Source: Gordionus sp. m RMFG-2023 (Eukaryota > Nematomorpha > Gordioida > Chordodea > Parachordodidae). Taken from it: 64,000 nt of DNA. The position numbers were made by a program, and so were the translations under genes. This document shows positions 52,772 through 64,000 of this stretch, in pieces. The stretch spans positions 91,146,805-91,210,804 of the forward strand of contig NC_088775.1 in assembly GCF_954871325.1 (NCBI RefSeq), in the 5' to 3' direction. Numbering within the stretch: position 1 is the first letter of the stretch; each line of letters starts with the position of its first letter. A model generated the notes under the pieces. That model had not been told where the DNA came from. It worked only from the letters and a program-made list of their open reading frames with translations, and did not search any database.

Positions 52772-53000
52772 TAGTGTTATTAAACGGCTCGTTATTGAAG
52801 CCTATTTTTTTTGAAACGGTTAATTCAATATTTTAGCTAGAAAAATATTGTCCTAAGCCCTGGAAATTTCGATAATATATGTCCAGACCTTTGTTCCTTC
52901 AATGAGCAAAATTTTCAGGCTAGCGTAATAATTTTCTGGATGATATATTGAGTTAGCCGTTTTTAAAAATCGGCTCAAAACGAGCCCTTTAACAACACTA
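52772..53000. mobile_element. TAGTGTTGTTAAACGG hAT MITE
   Basis: Ends TAGTGTTATTAAACGGCTCG and CGAGCCCTTTAACAACACTA. The interior matches 45200-45424. Flanking octamers match poorly. Confidence 0.8.
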
Positions 53001-53005
53001 ATTAC

Positions 53006-53158
53006 CAGAGTTGTTAAAGGATCTAGATACAAGTATCTAGATATAAAAATGTGGTATCTGTATCTAGATAGATTTTTGATAAAAATATCTGTATCTAGAT
53101 ATTATTTTAGAAGATGTATCTGTATCTAGATCCATTTAAGTATCTTTTAACATCAACA
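53006..53158. mobile_element. Short element of TATCTAGATACAGATAC type
   Basis: Starts CAGAGTTGTTAAAGG, ends CTTTTAACATCAACA, and is flanked by CTAATTAC on both sides (52998-53005 and 53159-53166). The interior is alternating GTATCTGTATCTAGATA palindromes. This is the one copy whose edges can be proposed. Confidence 0.6.
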
Positions 53159-53166
53159 CTAATTAC

Positions 53167-53531
53167 TATCTTATTTCGAATATAAATAATTGTCATACGA
53201 ACCCGAAAAATTACTGAGTTTAAAATATCTACCGAATATTCTGGTCTTACGATCCCACAATTCCCCAAATAAATAAGCTATTTATCTTATTTTAAATCGA
53301 GAGGGACCCTTTATTTCATGTTTCAGAAGAATTATATATAAAAAAAAATTTTTTCGAAAAAAGTTAATACACATATAATTCTGATATTATGGTTATAATA
53401 AATAATATCTTATTTATTAAAAATAATTAAGTATCTTTATAAATAAGGAAACGTCCCTATTTGCGCGCCAATTCGTCATGGCGGTGCTAGGATATTTGAG
53501 GCTATGTATTCCCGCCAATATTTTTTTTTTT
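53167..53531. other. TFB1M 3' flank
   Basis: AT-rich, with a short normal-composition stretch at 53458-53515 that probably belongs to the TFB1M 3' untranslated region. Confidence 0.4.
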
Positions 53532-58397
<4,866 letters not shown>

Positions 58398-60100
58398 TTT
58401 TTTAAAAAAATAAAAAGTACCTTACTAAAAAGGGTTAATATTTTAAAAAAGCGAATCAGGAGGTCGATGTCAATCATTCCTATATAATTTTACCCTAGCC
58501 GCATTTATATTTAGATAAAATTAAATTCCTTACCATTTTTTTTATATATTTCTTTTTTTTAATTGTTTTCCTTTTATTTTTATAAATTATAAGAATTTCA
58601 TTCCAGTGGCATAACTTCAATCTGATATCTTTGTTTCTTCATATGATAAATTTAATATTTTTAAATTTCCTCAATTCTTATATAAATACATTTTTAATTT
58701 TATTTTAAAAATTATTTATATACTTAGCTCGATAATTCCTGGGATTTTTCCTAAAATGATTAGTAATCGAATCAAAGACCCATTCAGTGTTCAATTAAAT
58801 GACAACCACAATGAAACTTCATTAATTTTCTTGGATTAAAGTAGAAATGCCTGAACTTTCAGACTCAATTAGAATTTTATTTTGGCATTTTTTTGGTTTT
58901 CATTTAATGGTGATATTATGACTATAAAATTTTTTACTATATTATAGAACAAATAATAATTTTTAAATCATGATTTTAGCCAAATTATTATTTTAAGATA
59001 TATAAAGTTAAATGTGTATTTAGAAATTTTTACTTTTTTAAAGGTAGATATATCTCAGGATATAAGCACAGGTGAAAATTTAAATTATATATTTTTTTTA
59101 GAGCTATGCATATACTTAGGGTTGGCAAATTTTTAGAAAATTATATCCTGATACAGATACAGAAACTTTTTAAAATTTTGAATATAAAATACAAGATACT
59201 AGATACTTAGTAAAAATTTCAATAAGATTTAAGATACAAAATGCCTGTATCCTATTTTTTTAAAAAGTATCTAAGATACAAAATACTTTTTTAAAAACTG
59301 TTTTCAACAATTTTAAAGTGATTTAAATTAATTCTGTATTAATACAATTAAAAGGAAAAAAAATATATATGTATTTTCATCAAATTTTATAAATTTTTGA
59401 TTAAAATAATTTTATAATTTGCACTATAATATTTTATATGTAAGCTATAAATGAATAGTATTTCAAAAAAATTTTTTATAGAGGGATGAAAATATTAATT
59501 TATCTTATTTAACTAAAGGTTGTTGTATAGGTAATTCTGAACGAATTATTTCTTTACATTTTTTTGTTCGGAGTACTCATTGCCACATATGTTTATTGTT
59601 TTTTATATCAATTGGTAATCAACTGGAGATTAGAAAGATTATGGGGTTTTTAAATTTAAGATAAAAGAAGTTAGTATATATATATATATAATTAATTGAT
59701 TTAATAATCAAAATAAAAAGAGAATAATTATCTTTATTTAATATAAAATTTACAACGTTAATAGAAATAAATTTTATTAAAGAAAAAGTAACAAAATTTA
59801 TAAAATTTTTGTCACGTTAAAGTTAACAAAAGTTTTTTTTTTGTTTTCTTTCTTTCATTTTTTCTTTTTTTTTTGTTTTTCTTTATTTTAATTTTTACAA
59901 AACTTCAAAAAAGATGATGGAAAATTTCGGACAAGTTTCATATTAATTTGCGAAAATTTTAAAATTTTGATATTTTTTTAAAACATTTTGGACACATCCT
60001 AAAGTAATATTTTGCTTGTTTATTGTTTTGAACAATTTTTTTATATTTAATATGATCTTAAAAATTCCTAAATTATGCGTTGCATTTTTAAAAAAATATA
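58398..60100. other. TFB1M upstream region
   Basis: AT-rich. It contains a degenerate stretch of GATACAGATAC/AAGATACAAAATAC repeats at about 59120-59300, opened by AGGGTTGGCAA, probably a relative of the TATCTAGATAC elements. No gene is recognised and no promoter element can be assigned. Confidence 0.5.
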
Positions 60101-60106
60101 GTTTTT

Positions 60107-60325
<219 letters not shown>

Positions 60326-60888
60326 TATTCATTCTCATTTTTTTTTATTTATCTACTATATCAGAATTTAAAACCTTAACTTAGCATCTCATCTATCAAC
60401 CATATAATTTTTAGCTAAGTTTATAAATGGCAATATTTATTTGAATAGAAAATTTTTCTATTAAAAAAAATCGATATATTAAGTTGATATATATATATAT
60501 ACACAATGATTTAAATAATAAAAGAGTTATAACAATTTAAAAACACATCAAGTTGCTATTTGATTCCAGCCATCTTCAGGAAACATCCGTTAGGACGAAC
60601 ATTGAATTTCTCAAATTTTGTCAGGTGTCAAACTTTGCTGGAAAAGTTAATAATCATTGATCACTCATAAAAATACCTACCTAGGAAATTTATTAGCCTT
60701 CGGTCGGGCAAGAAGTTTTTCTTAATTTTTGATAAAATCACAATAACTAAATTATTCCCATCCCTACCAATACAAACATACTTATGTTGTAAAAATAATT
60801 GGTAATTTAAACAGCATGAATTATATTATAATAAATTCAATGGATGTGTATCATTATATTTATGTGTTTCTAAAAATAAATAGTAAAT
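60326..60888. other. Intergenic
   Basis: No gene or repeat is recognised. A less AT-rich patch at 60560-60720 has no coding motif I can name. Confidence 0.4.
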
Positions 60889-61460
60889 TAGAGATCTGCA
60901 TCCCGGCCTGTACGGGCTTAGGTTCAGCCCGGGCCTAATATTATTTTTAAAAAATTCTGGCCTTTAAAATATATCTTTTATCAATTTTATGTCGAATTTT
61001 TTATGTAAAGTATAAATATTTAATTTTATTGGTAGAAACTCGACGCCATATGACATTATATCTTTTATTTTCGGTATAATAATTTTTTAAAAAAAATTTA
61101 GATTTATAATTTTTTAAAAAATAATTAATTACTATATATCTAAGGGTTAAAAGTTTGGAAGTGATGGACAAATGTAAAAGAGTAAGGCTAAAACTTCAAT
61201 GGGGCCATGAGGTTAGAGCCAATATGAAGGAAATATAAATTAGATAAAAGAGATAGCACGAATAACATAAAGTGGAGAGAGATATTGAAGGAGCTTACCA
61301 CCAGAAAAGGTGAGAACTAAAAGGAAAATTTTATTTTAAATAAATTCGGGTCAGGATAGCAAATTATTTCTTAAATTTCTGGTTCGGGCCTGACCGCTAA
61401 AACCTAAAAAAATTTCGGGCCGGATCGGTCATCTAAAAATAGGCCTGATGCAGATCAGTA
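60889..61460. mobile_element. GGCCC-rich hAT MITE, long form
   Basis: Left end TAGAGATCTGCATCCCGGCC, right end GGCCTGATGCAGATCAGTA, and an exact 8-bp target duplication TAGTAAAT at 60881-60888 and 61461-61468. It is about 270 bp longer than relatives because of extra sequence near 61085-61320. Confidence 0.82.
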
Positions 61461-61868
61461 TAGTAAATTATTTTTATTCACATTTCTTATCCATAAAAAC
61501 GTAGAGAATTTTTTTTTTTTAAAATCAAAGAATTTCTAAGCCATTTTCAACCATTAAATCCAATCTATTTAACTTATACAAGTGCTTAAAATTTATGAAT
61601 ATTAAGATAACATACTTTAATATTATATATAACTAGGGATCAACTATTATACATCTTAAAAAAAATATAATTATTACAATTTGTTTAATAATATTTCTTT
61701 ATTTTATACTTATTATCATTATAAACATAATTCAAATTTAAATTTCATATTTGATTATATATATTTAATTTTATTATTGGAGGACAAAAAAAAACAATAA
61801 AAATATAAAATATAATTTTAATCACATTTATAAATATCACTAGTTTTGTATCGATCACTTCAATTATC

Positions 61869-62092
61869 ATATCGGCGCTCGAGTATTAGAGTGCTCTATC
61901 TGACACTTAAAAAATTTATAAGTTTATATGACTCTTAAAATTGAAAGATTTTATATAAAACATCTTCTATAATATATTGTCGAATAAGAACATTGTTTCA
62001 TTATTAATTCTCTTCAAACTTTGACGGCGGATATACCATATTTACAACAAATAAAGTTAGTTGTCAGATAGAGCACTCTAATTCTCAAACTT
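61869..62092. mobile_element. Inverted-repeat element, TAGAGTGCTCTATCTGACA
   Basis: TTAGAGTGCTCTATCTGACA and TGTCAGATAGAGCACTCTAA are perfect inverted ends about 180 bp apart. The outer left flank ATATCGGCG resembles the 6381 element. No matching target duplication is seen. Confidence 0.7.
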
Positions 62093-62236
62093 TCTTAAAA
62101 AAAATACAATAATAATCATAAAACACGAAACCAAAATAAATTTATTTTTCGCGCCAAAATAAATTGTAAAATAAAAAAATGCGCTAATTTATTTTTTTTT
62201 TTTAAATTTTTTAAAAAAAATTATGCATTCGTTTTT

Positions 62237-62430
62237 TTAAACACATTTGACTTCCCGATCGCCGGCGTAAAATCTTGCTTCACATTGAAAACAATTGTGA
62301 GATCTACATTGGGCTCGCGGGTACAGGTAACAAGTGGCGTTAACGCAAGGGTCGTGATAACACGTCGTTTCGGGAAGCTTCGCGTCGCAATTGCACGTAT
62401 ATCCGTCGCATCCTATTTCGTTCAGTCCGT
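62237..62430 (-). CDS. Cys-rich terminal exon of a probable secreted protein
   Basis: From an acceptor (TTTTAAAAAG, minus strand) the frame encodes about 64 residues ending at TAA, with eleven cysteines: GLNEIGCDGYTCNCDAKL, then DPCVNATCYLYPRAQC, RSHNCFQCEARFYAG and EVKCV. The spacing recalls the C-terminal DPCxxxxCPxxPxAxCRxxxCGGCxAxFY motif of many animal extracellular multidomain proteins, so an extracellular role is likely, though the gene cannot be named. The exon is strikingly GC-rich for this window. Its first two bases complete a codon from an upstream exon not found here; that exon probably lies beyond 64000. Confidence 0.62.
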
Positions 62431-63621
62431 CTTTTTAAAATACGATATTTAGAAAAATGTAAATAATTCTTTTATTTTCGATTAAAGCGGGGGTCCTAAG
62501 ACATTTCTTGAACAATTGGTTATTACTATTATAACTATTAGATAGGCTTATTTTTTTTTTAAAAATCATTCTCAACAGAATTTATTCTCTAGCAGGAAGT
62601 CGAAATTACACCTTTCCAAGCTTATTTCGAAAAAGTTAGGATTCATGTGCTCAAAAAAAATATATGCAGTGTCGTGATTGACGTTGGAGTGTGGATAGGT
62701 GTCAATCAATCATTATTAATATTTTTTTATATCTTTATATAATATTGGCTAAAAATATAATTGCAACATTATTGTCCCTGGTAATGAATTGATATATAAT
62801 GTTAATTCCAATGTTTCAAATTATATATTTGAGAATGTTATATAAAGATATAAAAATTTCGAAAATTATTGATAGACAACTCTCCACACAACAACGTCAA
62901 ATCACAACATGCAGTTCGTTAGATCCTATAATAAACGTTAATTCGAACATCATGGTTCTTCATTCATATTAGTCTAGCTCTTGATTCGCCTACTCGAAAA
63001 CAATATTTTCGCTTTCCAGCTATCATCTTGGCGATCTAGTTTTATTTTGCCTAAACTGTTTTAAAAAAACAACTTTTTATTTGACAGAACTTTATCTGGA
63101 CCTTTTCAAATAAATACTGATGTCCTCCAATGCTATAAAATCTCTTCCTACTTATTTGAGGTTACACAATTGCGTCAAAACACACGATGATTGATATGCT
63201 CAAATATACCACCAAACCGAGGCCTAAATATTAATTCACAAAACAAATGACAAAGCCATAGTTAATTCTAACTTATCCATATCAATATTAAATCTCTGAG
63301 GAGTAATATGCAAGAGAACTTAAATATCTCGACATCTCCTCAATCGATATAGATTACATATTTCATTCTTTGCGTTCAATACGGATATCAGTGTGCTACT
63401 CCGATGCTAAATAATGGAATTGATTTTTTTATATTTAAATTTAAATTTGTATTGATAATTTATGTAACTTTAATTGGTATTATTTGAATATAACCTTATT
63501 TAATATGTTGATGAAAACTTACGATTATTTTAGCTTTGTAACCTTGCGTTTGTTTAAAATATTTTTGTAATATATTTTGATACTTTTTATTATTGTTTAA
63601 TCAATTTTGTATTTAACATGA
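62431..63621. other. Probable intron of the Cys-rich gene
   Basis: AT-rich. An inverted pair, ATCTTTATATAATATTGGC at about 62731 and TTATATAAAGATATAAAAA at about 62834, suggests a small foldback element. I see no exon. Confidence 0.4.
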
Positions 63622-64000
63622 CTTCCTTTCCTTTCCTATCCTTTCCTTTCCTTTCCTTTCCTTTCCTTTCCTTTCCTTTCCTTTCCTTTCCTTTCCTTTC
63701 CTTTCCTTTCCTTTCCTTTCCTTTCCTTTCCTTTCCTTTCCTTTCCTTTCCTTTCCTTTCCTTTCCTTTCCTTTCCTTTCCTTTCCTTTCCTTTCCTTTC
63801 CTTTCCTTTCCTTTCCTTTCCTTTCCTTTCCTTTCCTTTCCTTTCCTTTCCTTTCCTTTCCTTTCCTTTCCTTTCCTTTCCTTTCCTTTCCTTTCCTTTC
63901 CTTTCCTTTCCTTTCCTTTCCTTTCCTTTCCTTTCCTTTCCTTTCCTTTCCTTTCCTTTCCTTTCCTTTCCTTTCCTTTCCTTTCCTTTCCTTTCCTTTC
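63622..64000. repeat. (CCTTT)n microsatellite, runs off the window
   Basis: Almost perfect pentanucleotide array of at least 75 units. Its true length is unknown because it reaches the window end. Confidence 0.98.

Overview
This window is nuclear DNA of an invertebrate animal. It is very AT-rich. The evidence is spliced GT-AG genes for two animal mitochondrial proteins, a cluster of rhodopsin-like receptor genes, a tRNA-derived SINE, a Ty3/gypsy-type LTR element, many short hAT-type elements and long pyrimidine microsatellites. I cannot name the phylum from the sequence alone.

Layout. Bases 1-4822 (+) hold the 3' part of a phosphatidylserine decarboxylase gene (PISD). Its introns are filled with microsatellites and MITE pieces. 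Bases 6.4-10.4 kb are a nest of short foldback and hAT-like elements. From 10.5 to 47.5 kb lie five full-length, apparently intronless receptor genes (10536-11930 -, 18020-19435 -, 24311-25732 -, 29075-30517 +, 46109-47536 -). Two decayed N-terminal receptor fragments lie at 21.6 and 22.35 kb. The last four receptors are close paralogs that share flanking DNA, and the pair at 24-31 kb forms an inverted duplication. A fossil Ty3/gypsy-type element (35144-42498) sits inside one of the GGCCC-rich hAT MITEs. From 43.5 to 53.2 kb come a SINE, tandemly duplicated MITEs, a 28S rRNA fragment, and a second SINE split by a 1.84-kb hAT element. Bases 53532-58397 (-) carry a complete six-exon gene for the mitochondrial rRNA adenine dimethyltransferase TFB1M, predicted at 345 residues. 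Bases 62237-62430 (-) hold a Cys-rich terminal exon of a secreted-type protein. The window ends in a (CCTTT)n array.

How the genes relate. PISD (phosphatidylethanolamine synthesis) and TFB1M (12S rRNA dimethylation) are housekeeping genes flanking a lineage-specific receptor expansion, with no sign of a shared pathway. The most unusual content is the receptor family. It keeps the class A landmarks N1.50, D2.50, DRY, P5.50 and a CYxP form of CWxP. It lacks NPxxY and the usual TM3 cysteine, and has a long, often glycosylatable third extracellular loop. The rest of the window records several rounds of nested insertion that can be ordered by their 8-bp target-site duplications.
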